NCBI GenBank assembly: GCA_964391765.1
Contig: CAYMNG010000001.1
Location: 1-64,000, forward strand
Source of the DNA: UBA10649 sp964391765
Lineage (GTDB): Bacteria > Actinomycetota > Actinomycetes > S36-B12
Direction of reading: 5' to 3'
Length of the DNA stretch: 64,000 bases
The position numbers and the translations under genes are program-made. The notes under the pieces were generated by a model. It was given only the letters and a program-made list of their open reading frames with translations. It was not told where the DNA came from and searched no databases. Below are positions 26,688 through 36,097 of this stretch, one piece after another (the first letter of the stretch is position 1; each line of letters opens with the position of its first letter).

Positions 26688-28132
26688 GCCAGCAGGTTCC
26701 ACGCGTCTACGACGACGCGCGTGGGCGACGTGGTTCCGCGCACGGCCACGTCGGCGTACCGGCGCCGCAGGGCGGCGAGCAGCGCCTCGGTCGAGTACTC
26801 CCCCTGCCAGTTCGGGATCTGCCCGATGAGGAGTCGGACCTTGTCGTCCTCGGGCGTGGCGAACTCGATCTGCACGGGTGCGCCGAACCGGGCCAGCGCG
26901 TCGACCGCGAACGTCATCGGCACGGCCTGGGTGATCACGACGTGGTGCAGCACCGCCTGGCAGATCACCGCGCTGGGTCGGATCCGATCGGTGAACGCGG
27001 TGAACTCCCGGTCCAGCAGTCCGCTGCCCGGGGTGAGGTTCGTCAGGTCCCCCAGGACCGCGCTCACCCGGCCGGCGAGTTCGGGCACCGCGCCGATCCC
27101 CGCGTGCAGGACGTCCAGCGCCCCGGCGTCGGCGTCCATCACGACGACCGACGCCCCGGCGTGCCGGGCCAGGTGGGCCGCGGTGAACCCGTCGTTGCCG
27201 CCGACGTCGAGCACGAGGTCGGCCCGCCCGGGGGCCGCCGTCACGAACGCCGTCGCCAGGGCGGACTTGCGATCGAGGTCCTCGCGGCCGTAGTGCGCAC
27301 GCGCGCCGTAGTCCACCCACGTGGTCGCGTGTGCGCGCGCGGGCAGTCGATCGACCTGCTTGCCCAGTCGGCGGGTGAGCGCCAGGGTCGCCCGCCGGGC
27401 CAGGTCGGTCTGCGCGTTGGCCTGGTCGGCGTACCGCACCTCGCTCGGTGCGTTCTCGGCCACCGGTCGGGTCGACGCCTGCAGCAAGGACAGCGACAGG
27501 CTGCGCCGTCGCCGAGCCGGCATCACCTGTCGTGCGACGTCCGAGCGCAGCCCCCGGTGCCGGCCCAGCACCCAGGCGTCGGCCGCGGTGACCCGGTCGC
27601 CGGATCCGACCGCGAGCGGGTTGACGAAGTGCTCGATGAACTGCCGAGCGGCGTTCCAGGACGGGTTCGGTCGCCACCGGTGGACCGAGCCGACGTCGAT
27701 GAACACCGGTCGCAGGCCGCGGAACTGGACGTTGAACGCCGACGCGTCCTTCAGGTCCAGGCCGATCGACAGCAGGCGCGTACGGACGTCGAGCGTGAGC
27801 CGCGCGGCGGCGGCGAGGGACGAGTTGGCCCACTCCCACGGGTAGGTGACGAGGTCGATCGACTCGACGGCGAAGACCACCGCGTCCGGCGGGGCCGGTC
27901 GCCCCGCGGTGCGCGCGTACGTCGAGCGGACCCGTGCCGCCAGCGCGTCGTCGCCCACCTCGTCGTAGGCGACGAAGGTGCCCGAGCCGACCAGGTCGGC
28001 GTAGACGGCACTGGCCCGCAGCATCCGCGCCGCGATCGCCGACTGCTGCGACGCGACCCGGAACCACTGCCCCTCGACGGGGACCGCGGCGTTCTCCGGG
28101 TCGCGAAAACTCCCCGAACCAGGCTCCCGCAC
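26684..28132 (-). CDS. Class I SAM-dependent methyltransferase (nodulation/polysaccharide type)
   Basis: The 482-aa protein has a long N-terminal region (WFRVASQQSAIAARMLRAS, VFIDVGSVHRWRPNPSWNA) and a C-terminal Rossmann methyltransferase domain with DLVLDVGGNDGFTAAHLA near residue 320 and ASVVVMDADAGALDVLH as the SAM-binding acidic strand. LHHVVITQAVPM follows. The target is unknown; coupling with a membrane sulfatase suggests modification of an envelope glycan. The GTG at 28132 lies 7 nt after the stop of the upstream small membrane protein. The three genes form one operon. Confidence 0.8.
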   Translation of the reverse strand: MREPGSGSFRDPENAAVPVEGQWFRVASQQSAIAARMLRASAVYADLVGSGTFVAYDEVGDDALAARVRSTYARTAGRPAPPDAVVFAVESIDLVTYPWEWANSSLAAAARLTLDVRTRLLSIGLDLKDASAFNVQFRGLRPVFIDVGSVHRWRPNPSWNAARQFIEHFVNPLAVGSGDRVTAADAWVLGRHRGLRSDVARQVMPARRRRSLSLSLLQASTRPVAENAPSEVRYADQANAQTDLARRATLALTRRLGKQVDRLPARAHATTWVDYGARAHYGREDLDRKSALATAFVTAAPGRADLVLDVGGNDGFTAAHLARHAGASVVVMDADAGALDVLHAGIGAVPELAGRVSAVLGDLTNLTPGSGLLDREFTAFTDRIRPSAVICQAVLHHVVITQAVPMTFAVDALARFGAPVQIEFATPEDDKVRLLIGQIPNWQGEYSTEALLAALRRRYADVAVRGTTSPTRVVVDAWNLLA

Positions 28133-28139
28133 GCCCCGG

Positions 28140-28325
28140 TCAGGCCTCGTCGGCGACGGACTCGACCGGACCGGACGAGCCCACGTCGGTCGTCGCGTCC
28201 CCGCGACCGCGTAGTTTGGCGAACTTCGAGCGCACGTAGAACCACACCCCCGCGGCACCGCTGGCCACCGCGGCCAACACGTACGACCCCGAGCCGGCGT
28301 CGATATAGCCAACCAGTTCCAGCAT
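28140..28325 (-). CDS. Small single-span membrane protein, 61 aa
   Basis: The sequence MLELVGYIDAGSGSYVLAAV begins a protein with one membrane span and a short basic tail (KFAKLRGRG). Similar small proteins are found next to membrane sulfatase and methyltransferase genes in bacteria, where they probably support complex assembly; that is inference. GAGG about 5 nt before the ATG at 28325 supports the start. It is the first gene of the leftward operon. Confidence 0.65.
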   Translation of the reverse strand: MLELVGYIDAGSGSYVLAAVASGAAGVWFYVRSKFAKLRGRGDATTDVGSSGPVESVADEA

Positions 28326-28534
28326 GCTCACCTCACGTGTCCGTCAGACCCCCACGAGGGTACATGCCGGCCGCCGCACCAGCGGCGTCCGGCGTCAGGT
28401 TCGCGCACGGCAGGTGTTCGGGTCGGGCAAGCGTTCACGGACGACACGGCGAATGACTCGCGGTCCGGGACCGATTCGGGGGATAGTGGACCTTGCAGCC
28501 GGACCGCGCCCGCGACCGGCGGGAAGGCGCGACC

Positions 28535-29092
28535 ATGCACAGGCTGGCAACCCGGGGGCTCTTCGTCGTCACGGCCGTGGCAACCACCACGTTGCTGCTG
28601 TCCGCCTGCTCCTCCGGCGACGAGGGCGCGACCGCCTCCCCGACCGACACCGTCGCGTCCGCGAGCCTCCTGCCGTCGGACACGGCGTCGGCGACGACCA
28701 GCCCGACCGCGACCGGCGCCGCCGCGGCGGCCTGCCTGGCGTACTTCGACGTCGACCTGCTCAACAGCCGGTACGCCGGCGGCGCGGTCAAGGACGGCAA
28801 CATGACCGAGAAGCAGGCCAAGAAGCAGATGAAGGCCAAGTTGACCGAACTGGTCACGCAGGCCCAGGCCGCCGTCGCCGACGGCAGCGCCGACCAGAAG
28901 ATGGCCGCGAACGCCGAGCGTATGCAGCACGTCGTCACCGCGTTGAGCAAGAGCCAGTCGCTGAAGGACCTGCCGAAGGCCAAGCAGCAGACCTTCGCGA
29001 AGTCCTCGCTGCGCGTGCAGAAGGCCTGCGAGCGCGCCGGGTACCCGCTGCCGGACGACAACGTCACCGCGCGTACGGCCGCCGGCCTCTAG
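28535..29092 (+). CDS. Putative lipoprotein, 185 aa
   Basis: The N-terminus has a signal peptide with a lipobox (LLLSACSSGD; the Cys is near residue 28), followed by a Thr/Ser/Ala-rich linker and a helical, Lys/Gln-rich domain (NMTEKQAKKQMKAKLTELV). The mature protein would be anchored to the outer face of the membrane. I do not recognise a family. GGGAAGG lies upstream of the ATG at 28535. It is a monocistronic gene between leftward and rightward blocks. Confidence 0.7.
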   Translation: MHRLATRGLFVVTAVATTTLLLSACSSGDEGATASPTDTVASASLLPSDTASATTSPTATGAAAAACLAYFDVDLLNSRYAGGAVKDGNMTEKQAKKQMKAKLTELVTQAQAAVADGSADQKMAANAERMQHVVTALSKSQSLKDLPKAKQQTFAKSSLRVQKACERAGYPLPDDNVTARTAAGL

Positions 29093-29116
29093 GCCGCCCG
29101 CGCGCTACCGACGGGC

Positions 29117-29986
29117 GTGACCCAGGCTCCGTTCCAGCGGCACTTCGCCGACCGGATGGCCCTCGAACAGGTCGATCGCGACATCTTCACCGGTTGGTGC
29201 CACTCCGGCGCGCCGCTGCGCGCGTACGGCGGACAGATCGCGGCGCAGGCGCTCGCCGCCGCCGCACAGACCGTCCCGGTCGAGCGGCCCGTCCACAGCC
29301 TGCACGGGTACTTCCTGCGCCCGGGCCGCACGAAGGACTCGATCGTGTACCTCGTCGACCGCCCTCGGGACGGCCGGTCCTTCTCGACCCGGTTCGTGCG
29401 AGCGGTCCAGCACGGGGAGACGATCTTCATGATGACGGCGTCGTTCGCCCTCCCCGATGCCGGTCCGGCGCATCAGTTCACGATGCCCGGCGTCCCACCG
29501 CCGCTGGCCGTCGACCCGATGCCGGTTCCCCCACCGGCGTACCTGCAGGCCACCGACGATCCCGGCGAACTCGGCTATCCGGCGGCCGACATCATCGGCC
29601 TGCGGATCGTCGGCGCCGGAACGTCCATCGGACTGGTCGACGGCCGGTACGAGCGGACGGCGTGGGTCCGCGTCGCCGAGGACCTCAGCGACGACTGGCG
29701 GATCCAGTCCGGCGCGCTGACCTACCTGTCGGACCTGACGATGGTCAGCACCGCGATGGCGCCACATGTCGACGACACCCCGGCCGATTCGCTCATGGTC
29801 ACCTCGATCGACCACGCCGTCTGGTTCCACGCCCCGGCCCGGGCCGACCAGTGGCTGCTGTTCGCCCTGGACACCCCGTTCGCCGGCGGCGGGCACGGAC
29901 TGGCCCGCGGGCTGTTCTTCGACCAGGCCGGGACACTGGTCGCCTCCGTCGTGCAGGAGTCGCTCATGCGCACCCGTCGCCCATGA
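29117..29986 (+). CDS. tesB: Acyl-CoA thioesterase II (TesB family)
   Basis: The 289-aa double-hotdog thioesterase hydrolyses medium- and long-chain acyl-CoA. Both halves are recognisable: LRAYGGQIAAQALAAAAQTV and YFLRPGRTKDSIVYLVDRPR in the first, and SLMVTSIDHAVWFHAP with a conserved Asp-His pair in the second. DRPRDGRSFSTRFVRAVQHG is a typical family stretch. The GTG at 29117 is 24 nt after the lipoprotein stop. Its stop overlaps the prepilin peptidase start (ATGA), so the two are translated together although they are functionally unrelated. Confidence 0.88.
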   Translation: MTQAPFQRHFADRMALEQVDRDIFTGWCHSGAPLRAYGGQIAAQALAAAAQTVPVERPVHSLHGYFLRPGRTKDSIVYLVDRPRDGRSFSTRFVRAVQHGETIFMMTASFALPDAGPAHQFTMPGVPPPLAVDPMPVPPPAYLQATDDPGELGYPAADIIGLRIVGAGTSIGLVDGRYERTAWVRVAEDLSDDWRIQSGALTYLSDLTMVSTAMAPHVDDTPADSLMVTSIDHAVWFHAPARADQWLLFALDTPFAGGGHGLARGLFFDQAGTLVASVVQESLMRTRRP

Positions 29987-30633
29987 CCGCCGCGGTCGCG
30001 CTGTGCCTGGCCGCGGCCCTCGTCGGCGGCGCCGCGGGCCTGCTCGCCCGGCGATGGACCGACGCCGAAGCCGGTGCGCGCACGGCGACCTGGCTGCACG
30101 TCGTCGTGCCGGCCGCGCTGTCCGCGGCGGCCGCGTGGCGCTTCGCCTGGTCGTGGGAGCTGCCGGCCTACGTGTACTTCGCGGTGATCAGCGGACCGCT
30201 GACGATCGTCGACCTGCGCGCCCATCGACTCCCGAACCAGCTGACGATCACCGCGTACCCGATCATCGCGGCCCTCCTCGCCCTCCCCGCCGTCGCCGCC
30301 GCGTCGCCGGAGGCGATCCTGCGCGCCGGTGCCGGCGCGCTGGCCCTGTTGACGTTCTACCTCGTGCTCCACCTGGTCAACCCCGGCGGGATGGGTCTGG
30401 GCGACGTGAAGCTCGCCGGGCCGATGGGCGCGCTGCTGGCCTGGCTGGGGTGGTCGACGCTGCTGGTCGGTGGCTTCCTCGGGTTCGCCTTCGGCGCGGT
30501 CGCCGGGATCGTGCTACTGGCGACGCGGCGGGCGAGCCGGCGCAGCGCGCTGCCGTTCGGCCCGTTCATGCTCGCCGGTGCGTGGACCGCGATCCTCGCC
30601 GGCGACCTCGTCGCCGGTGGCCTGCTGCCGTAG
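29983..30633 (+). CDS. Prepilin peptidase (A24, TadV/CpaA-like)
   Basis: This 216-aa membrane aspartyl protease processes prepilins. It has six or more spans. The two catalytic Asp residues are expected in TIVDLRAHRLPN and in the GxGDxKL motif (GMGLGDVKLAG). The N-terminal methyltransferase domain of the long PilD type is absent, as in Tad-type peptidases. It converges with the Tad operon on the other strand and very likely cleaves the Flp pilin encoded at 37036-37236. Confidence 0.88.
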   Translation: MTAAVALCLAAALVGGAAGLLARRWTDAEAGARTATWLHVVVPAALSAAAAWRFAWSWELPAYVYFAVISGPLTIVDLRAHRLPNQLTITAYPIIAALLALPAVAAASPEAILRAGAGALALLTFYLVLHLVNPGGMGLGDVKLAGPMGALLAWLGWSTLLVGGFLGFAFGAVAGIVLLATRRASRRSALPFGPFMLAGAWTAILAGDLVAGGLLP

Positions 30634-30661
30634 CCGGCCCCGCACGCCGGACGCTGCCGCC

Positions 30662-31579
30662 CTACTGGTTCGAGAACGCCTGCGAGATCGAGTACGCGGC
30701 CGGGCCGAGGATGATGATGAACAGCGCCGGCAGGAAGCACAGCATCAGCGGCATGAGGATCTTCACGGGGACCCGCTGGGCCTCCTCACGGGCCCGGGAG
30801 TACCGCTTGGCGCGCATCTCGTTGGCCTGCTCGCGCAGGACGGTCGCGACCGGGACACCGAGTCGGTCCACCTGGAGCATCGCGTTCACGAACCGTTCGA
30901 TGTCGTCCTGCTTGGTCCGCCCGGCCATCGCGGTCAGCGCCTCGGCGCGCGATCGGCCGTACTGCATCTCCTGCAACGCGATCGCGAACTCGTCGGCGAT
31001 CGGGCCGTCCTGGTTCTCGGCCACCTGCCCGACCGCGGCGGTGAAGCTCAGCCCGGACTCGACGCACAGGTTGAGCATGTCCAGGGCGTCCGGCAGGCGC
31101 TTGGCCATCTCCTGGTCCCGCTTGATGATCCCGTTGTAGCGCAGGATGTCCTCGATGAAGAAGCCGAAGAAGGCCAGCCCCGGCACCGCCAGCCAGGCAA
31201 GTCCGCCGTACCCGAATCCCACGAGGATGCCCAGGATCAGGCCGAGGAGGCCGAACTCGACCTTGCGCACGATGGTGTTGTCGACGACCAGCGCGCCGCG
31301 GGTGTCGCCGCTCTGGATGATGCGACTGGCGATCTTCGCCCGGGACTTCGCCGTGGTCAGCCGGTAGCCCACGGTCAGCAGCATCGCCCGAAGCACGGAC
31401 TCCCGCTGCTCCACCTGGGCGATCGCCTCGTGCACGTTGCTGCTGGCGTACCCCTCGACCAGTGCCAGCGACCGTCGCTTGGTCGACTCCGCGCGGTACT
31501 GGTACACCAGTGCGCCGACGGTGACGATCGCGACGAACACCAGCAGCGCCGCGACGACGGGGATCAACGGACCGTCCAT
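30662..31579 (-). CDS. tadC: Tad pilus membrane protein TadC
   Basis: The 305-aa inner-membrane protein has an N-terminal span, two central spans (FGLLGLILGILVGFGYGG), a T2SF-type cytoplasmic domain (LPDALDMLNLCVESGLSFTAA) and a final span (ILMPLMLCFLPALFIIILG). It pairs with TadB to form the platform of the pilus machine. The ATG at 31579 overlaps the tadB stop by one base (TGATG). It is the last gene of the leftward Tad operon. Confidence 0.9.
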   Translation of the reverse strand: MDGPLIPVVAALLVFVAIVTVGALVYQYRAESTKRRSLALVEGYASSNVHEAIAQVEQRESVLRAMLLTVGYRLTTAKSRAKIASRIIQSGDTRGALVVDNTIVRKVEFGLLGLILGILVGFGYGGLAWLAVPGLAFFGFFIEDILRYNGIIKRDQEMAKRLPDALDMLNLCVESGLSFTAAVGQVAENQDGPIADEFAIALQEMQYGRSRAEALTAMAGRTKQDDIERFVNAMLQVDRLGVPVATVLREQANEMRAKRYSRAREEAQRVPVKILMPLMLCFLPALFIIILGPAAYSISQAFSNQ

Positions 31580-33525
31580 CACACCTCGATCTTCACGATG
31601 CGCCGCATCCACAGGAATCCGAGCGCGAACACCACGACGATGACGCCCAGCAGGACCCAGCCGATCTGGTTCGTCCAGAAGAACGACACGTAGTCGCGAT
31701 TGGCGACCAGCATGTACAAGAACAGGCCGACCGGCAGTGCCGCCAGGACCCAGCCCGACAGCCGGCCCTCGGCGGACAGTGTCCGCACCTCCCGGCGCAG
31801 CGCGGCCCGGCCCTGAACGGTCTGGGCGGCGGTCTCCAAGATGTTCGACAGGTTGCCGCCGACCTCGCGCTGGATCGCCAGCGCGGTCACCGTCCATCGC
31901 AGGTCGTCGGACTCCATCCGGTCCGCGACGCGGGTGAGCGCCTCCTCGATCGAGGAACCGGTCTGCGCTTCGCTCAGCGCGCGGCGCATCTGCCGGGACA
32001 CCTGCCCGCGGCCCTGCGACGCCGTGGAGTCCAGCGCCTGGGAGAACGACAGGCCCGACCGCAGCGAACTGGCGATCAGCATGAGGAAGTCCGGGAGTTC
32101 GTTCTCGAACATCTTGCGGCGCTTGGTCTCGCGCGAGTTGAGCACGGCCCGGGTGACGAACCAGCCGATCAGCCCGCCGACGACCAGGCCGATGAGGAAG
32201 TTGCCCACGAGGATCGTGAGGAGCAGGACGAGCGCGAGGCTCACGGCCAGCCGGATGACCAGCCAGTTCGCCGGCGTCAGGCTCATCTCCGCGTTGTCCA
32301 GCTTCGCGGCCATCGCCGGGTATCCCTTGCGGGTCGCCAGCCACCGGTCCAGCGACGTCATGACGCCGGGGGCGGCGAAGTCCGGCCGGCCGTCCTGGGC
32401 CGCGCTCGCGGTCGTGCTGGTGTACCAGAGCACCTGCTGCGTCCGCGCGTAGGCCTTCTGCTGGCCCCGGTAGTAGGCGAAGGTCAGGCCGAGGACCAGC
32501 ACGACCAACGCGGCGAGGACGGCGTACAGCCACGGGGAGAACCCGTCGCTGTGCACCGGCACGACCGGGACCGGCGCCGGCGCCAACGTCACGACCGGCG
32601 CGGGAGCGGCCGACGCCCCCGTGGGACCCGCCAGGGACTCCACCGCCGGCAGTTGCGTGGTGCCCTTGTACTGCGTGCCGTTCACCTCGACGCTGACCAC
32701 GGCGAACCGACCGCTGGCATCGACGCTCTCGGGCACCTGGGCGACCACGCCGATCCGGCCACCGAAGGACGCGGTCGCGTCCTGGAACGCCTGCTCCAGG
32801 CCGGCGGCGTCGGTCGCCAGCAGGTACAGGCCGCCGGTCGCCGTCGTCATCGCCTTCAACACGTCGGCGTGCTGCACGTTGGGCAGCAGCGCCACGACAT
32901 CCACCGGGACGCCGGCGGTCGCGATGCGGTCGGCGACGTCCTGCTGCGTGGCGGCGCTGGCGGTGTCGCCACCGTCGCTCAGGACGAGCAGCCGCGCGCC
33001 CTCGCCGGGTCGGACCTGGTCCAGCCCGGTCATGATGCCGTCGTAGAGCGCGGTCTTGTTCCCGGCGCTGGCCGCCTGGATCGCCGAGGCGACCGCAGCG
33101 CGGTCGGTCGTCGGGCGCATGCCCACGTGGACGGTGTCGTTGAACGTGACCAGGCCGACCTTGACATCGGGCGGCAGCGCCTTGACGTAGTCCTGCGCCG
33201 CCACCTTGGCCGCCTTGAGGCGCTCGCCGCGCATCGACCCGCTGACGTCGAGCACGAGGACGACCTCGCGCGCGGTCGACTGGTCGAGCTTGACCTTCGC
33301 CGTCGACGGGATCTGCTCACCGCCGATGACGACCGTCGAGGTCACCGTGGACTTCCCGTCCGCCGTCGTCGTCGGGTCGAGCACGACCAGGAAGTCGACG
33401 GTCCGGCCGTCGACCCCGGCGACCTGCACGGACCGGGCGTTGTCGGCCGACGCCGGCACCGCGCCGGCGATCCCGACCGCACACAGCACGAGCACGGCGA
33501 GCAGCAGCTCGCGCAGGCGCGGCAT
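31579..33525 (-). CDS. tadB: VWA domain fused to TadB platform protein
   Basis: The 648-aa protein is a fusion. A signal peptide (LRELLLAVLVLCAVGIAGAV) precedes an extracytoplasmic von Willebrand A domain with an intact MIDAS motif (LVLDVSGSMRGERL, then Thr in LVTFNDTV and LSDGGDTASAA). A span (WLYAVLAALVVLVLGLTFAYY) leads to a TadB/T2SF domain (NELPDFLMLIASSLRSGLSF) with further spans. TadB alone is usually about 320 aa. The VWA part could bind pilin or surface ligands. Both junctions are in a single open frame, with one-base overlaps to neighbours (TGATG), so this is a true fusion. Confidence 0.88.
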   Translation of the reverse strand: MPRLRELLLAVLVLCAVGIAGAVPASADNARSVQVAGVDGRTVDFLVVLDPTTTADGKSTVTSTVVIGGEQIPSTAKVKLDQSTAREVVLVLDVSGSMRGERLKAAKVAAQDYVKALPPDVKVGLVTFNDTVHVGMRPTTDRAAVASAIQAASAGNKTALYDGIMTGLDQVRPGEGARLLVLSDGGDTASAATQQDVADRIATAGVPVDVVALLPNVQHADVLKAMTTATGGLYLLATDAAGLEQAFQDATASFGGRIGVVAQVPESVDASGRFAVVSVEVNGTQYKGTTQLPAVESLAGPTGASAAPAPVVTLAPAPVPVVPVHSDGFSPWLYAVLAALVVLVLGLTFAYYRGQQKAYARTQQVLWYTSTTASAAQDGRPDFAAPGVMTSLDRWLATRKGYPAMAAKLDNAEMSLTPANWLVIRLAVSLALVLLLTILVGNFLIGLVVGGLIGWFVTRAVLNSRETKRRKMFENELPDFLMLIASSLRSGLSFSQALDSTASQGRGQVSRQMRRALSEAQTGSSIEEALTRVADRMESDDLRWTVTALAIQREVGGNLSNILETAAQTVQGRAALRREVRTLSAEGRLSGWVLAALPVGLFLYMLVANRDYVSFFWTNQIGWVLLGVIVVVFALGFLWMRRIVKIEV

Positions 33526-34883
33526 CACTTGCCCCACGGCAACCGGAAGTGCTCGGAGGAGAGGTTGACCCCGTGGTCGGCGAGTTTGTCGGTGAACGAC
33601 GGCGTGATCCCGGTCGGGACGAGCTTGCCCATGGTCTGGCCGCGGTCCTCAGCCCCGTAGTCGAAGGAGAACAGGTCCTGCATGAGGATCGTGTCGCCCT
33701 CCAGGCCGGTGATCTCGGAGATCTGGGTGATGTGCCGGGACCCGTCGCGCAACCGTGCCTGCTGGACGACGAGGTTGATCGCCGAGGCGATCTGCTCGCG
33801 GATCACCCGGACCGGCAGGTCCATGCCGGCCATCAGGACCATGGTCTCGATCCGGCTCAGCGCGTCCCGCGGCGTGTTCGCGTGCACGGTCGACAGCGAC
33901 CCGTCGTGGCCGGTGTTCATGGCCTGGAGCATGTCCAGTGCCGCCGCGTCGCGGACCTCGCCGACGATGATGCGGTCCGGGCGCATACGCAGCGTGTTGC
34001 GGACCAGGTCGCGGATCGTGACCTGTCCCATACCCTCCACGTTCGCCGGTCGCGACTCCATCCGCAGCACGTGCGGCTGGCTCAACTGCAGTTCCGCGGC
34101 GTCCTCAACGGTGACGATGCGCTCGTCGTCGGGGATGAATCCGGACAGGACGTTCAACGTCGTGGTCTTGCCCGAGCCGGTGCCGCCGCTGATGAGGACG
34201 TTCAACCGGCCGCGCACGCACGCCTCCAACACGTCCGTCGAACCGCGGGTCAGCGTCCCGATCGTGACGAGGTCCTTGGCGGTGAAGGGGTCCTTGGCGA
34301 ACTTCCGGATCGTCAGCGAGCACCCGTCCAGGGCGATCGGCGGCAGGACCGCGTTGACGCGGCTGCCGTCGGGCAACCGGGCGTCGACCATCGGACTGGC
34401 CTCGTCGATCCGTCGGCCGACCCGCGAGACGATCCGGTCGATCGTGCGGCGCAGGTGCTCCTCGTCGGAGAAGCGCAGGTCCGTCGCGTGCAGCTTGCCG
34501 GCCCGCTCGATGAAGATCGCGTCGGCGCGGTTGACCATGATCTCGGTGATCTCCGGGTCGCGCAGTAGCGGCTCCAGCGGCCCGTTGCCCAAGATGTCGT
34601 CGATGATCTCCTGCGAGATCCGGGCCCGGTCGACGGTCGACAGCGGCCGGTTCGACTTCGCCAGGACGGTCTGGATCGCGTTGAAGACGTTCTCCTCGAG
34701 GACCCGCTGCTCCATCTGGCCGGCATAGGCCTGCTGACCCAGTGCCTGCAGCAGTTGCTCGTGCACGTCGTGCTTCAACGCCGCGTACTCGTCGCGGGCG
34801 ATCATCGAGCGCTTGCCCGACGGGGTGGGGGCGAGGCGCTGCTGCGGTGGGCTGATGCTGTTCAGCCGCTCGGCCAGGCCCAT
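33525..34883 (-). CDS. tadA: Tad pilus assembly ATPase TadA/CpaF
   Basis: The 452-aa secretion ATPase powers pilus assembly from the cytoplasm. An N-terminal helical domain precedes Walker A ISGGTGSGKTTTLNVL near residue 234. DERIVTVEDAAELQL is the Asp box, RPDRIIVGEVRDAAALD is Walker B, and TGHDGSLSTVHANTP is the His box. The length fits CpaF. The gene lies 1 nt from the CpaE stop and overlaps tadB, which places it in the middle of the operon. Confidence 0.95.
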   Translation of the reverse strand: MGLAERLNSISPPQQRLAPTPSGKRSMIARDEYAALKHDVHEQLLQALGQQAYAGQMEQRVLEENVFNAIQTVLAKSNRPLSTVDRARISQEIIDDILGNGPLEPLLRDPEITEIMVNRADAIFIERAGKLHATDLRFSDEEHLRRTIDRIVSRVGRRIDEASPMVDARLPDGSRVNAVLPPIALDGCSLTIRKFAKDPFTAKDLVTIGTLTRGSTDVLEACVRGRLNVLISGGTGSGKTTTLNVLSGFIPDDERIVTVEDAAELQLSQPHVLRMESRPANVEGMGQVTIRDLVRNTLRMRPDRIIVGEVRDAAALDMLQAMNTGHDGSLSTVHANTPRDALSRIETMVLMAGMDLPVRVIREQIASAINLVVQQARLRDGSRHITQISEITGLEGDTILMQDLFSFDYGAEDRGQTMGKLVPTGITPSFTDKLADHGVNLSSEHFRLPWGK

Positions 34884-34884
34884 G

Positions 34885-36072
34885 TCAACTCCTCTTGAAC
34901 AGCGACTTCTTCGCCGGCTTCGCCGCCTGGGCGCCGGCCGCGCTCGCGGACACCGACGAGGATCGCCGCAGCTTCGCGGCCAGGTCGGCGAACGCCTTGG
35001 CCACGGCGTGCCGTGGGTTCGCCTCCACGACGGTCACACCCTCGTTCAGCCGGGCCGGGACCTCGACGCTGGAGGGGACCTCGACGGTGATCGGCACCCC
35101 GATCGTGCGCTCGACGTCGGCCGCGGTCAGGCCGACCTTGGACCCGCCGCGGTTGAGGACGACGTTCCACTTGCTGCGCGGGAAGCCGAGGTTGTCCAAG
35201 GTGTCGAGGGTCACCTTCAGGTTCTTCAGCGCCGGCATGTCGAGGGTCGTCAGCAGGACGTACGCGTCGGCCATGTCGAAGGTCTTCAGGACGACGTCGG
35301 TGAACGCCGGCGGCGCGTCGACGATGACGTAGTCGTACATGTCGGCCAGGACGCGCAGGATCTCCCCGGCCAGCGCCGCGGACACGAACTCCGCGTCGGC
35401 CGGCTTCGTCGGGGCGAGCAGGCAGTCCAGCCGGGCCTTGTACGGCACGACCAACGAGGACATCGCCCGCTCGTCGAGGCCGCCCTGCATGCCCAGCGCG
35501 TCGCTGATCGTCTTCGCCGGATCGAGTTGGAGGGCGATCGCGATGTCACCGGTCTCCAGGTCGAAGTCGACCAGCGCGACCGAGGAGTTCTCCCCGTCCA
35601 GGCTCAGCGCGGCGGCGAGGTTCGTCGAGATCGTCGTCTTGCCGCAGCCGCCCTTGGAGGAGAAGACCAGGATGATCTTCCCGGTGCGGCCACCGGGACC
35701 GCCGGTCTCGACGTTGCGCAGCTGCTGGGACACCGCGACCGACCGCTTGCACGCCCCGACGAGGGACTCCACGTCGTCGGCGAGCACGACCTCGCGGATG
35801 CCGGCGCGCAGCGCCTCGGCCATCGTCGAGACCTCCATCCGGCGGCGCAGCAGGACGACGCCGAGGAACGGCCGGCGCAGCCGGTAGGTCTCCGCCACCT
35901 CCGTCGCGACCGCCATCGACACGTCCGGGCCGACGACGACGAGGTCCTCGTCGGGGTGGTTGTCGAGGTAGGCGTCGAGCTTCTGCGCGGTCTCGACGAC
36001 GTCGACGTCGTCGGCCAACGTGAACCGGAACCGGTCGGCGTCGCGATCGGTGTCGCCGAGAACAACAGGCAC
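34885..36072 (-). CDS. cpaE: CpaE-like pilus localisation ATPase
   Basis: The 395-aa protein has an N-terminal receiver-like domain (LDAYLDNHPDEDLVVVGPDV) and a MinD-type ATPase with Walker A VFSSKGGCGKTTISTNLA near residue 150, SVALVDFDLETGDIAI and DYVIVDAPPAFTDV. CpaE positions the Tad machine at the pole or membrane. The C-terminus is basic (AKPAKKSLFKRS). GAGGGG lies about 8 nt before the GTG at 36072. It is 25 bp downstream of cpaB and clearly in the same operon. Confidence 0.92.
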   Translation of the reverse strand: MPVVLGDTDRDADRFRFTLADDVDVVETAQKLDAYLDNHPDEDLVVVGPDVSMAVATEVAETYRLRRPFLGVVLLRRRMEVSTMAEALRAGIREVVLADDVESLVGACKRSVAVSQQLRNVETGGPGGRTGKIILVFSSKGGCGKTTISTNLAAALSLDGENSSVALVDFDLETGDIAIALQLDPAKTISDALGMQGGLDERAMSSLVVPYKARLDCLLAPTKPADAEFVSAALAGEILRVLADMYDYVIVDAPPAFTDVVLKTFDMADAYVLLTTLDMPALKNLKVTLDTLDNLGFPRSKWNVVLNRGGSKVGLTAADVERTIGVPITVEVPSSVEVPARLNEGVTVVEANPRHAVAKAFADLAAKLRRSSSVSASAAGAQAAKPAKKSLFKRS

Positions 36073-36097
36073 GGTGATTCCCCTCGAGTCGTGCGGG

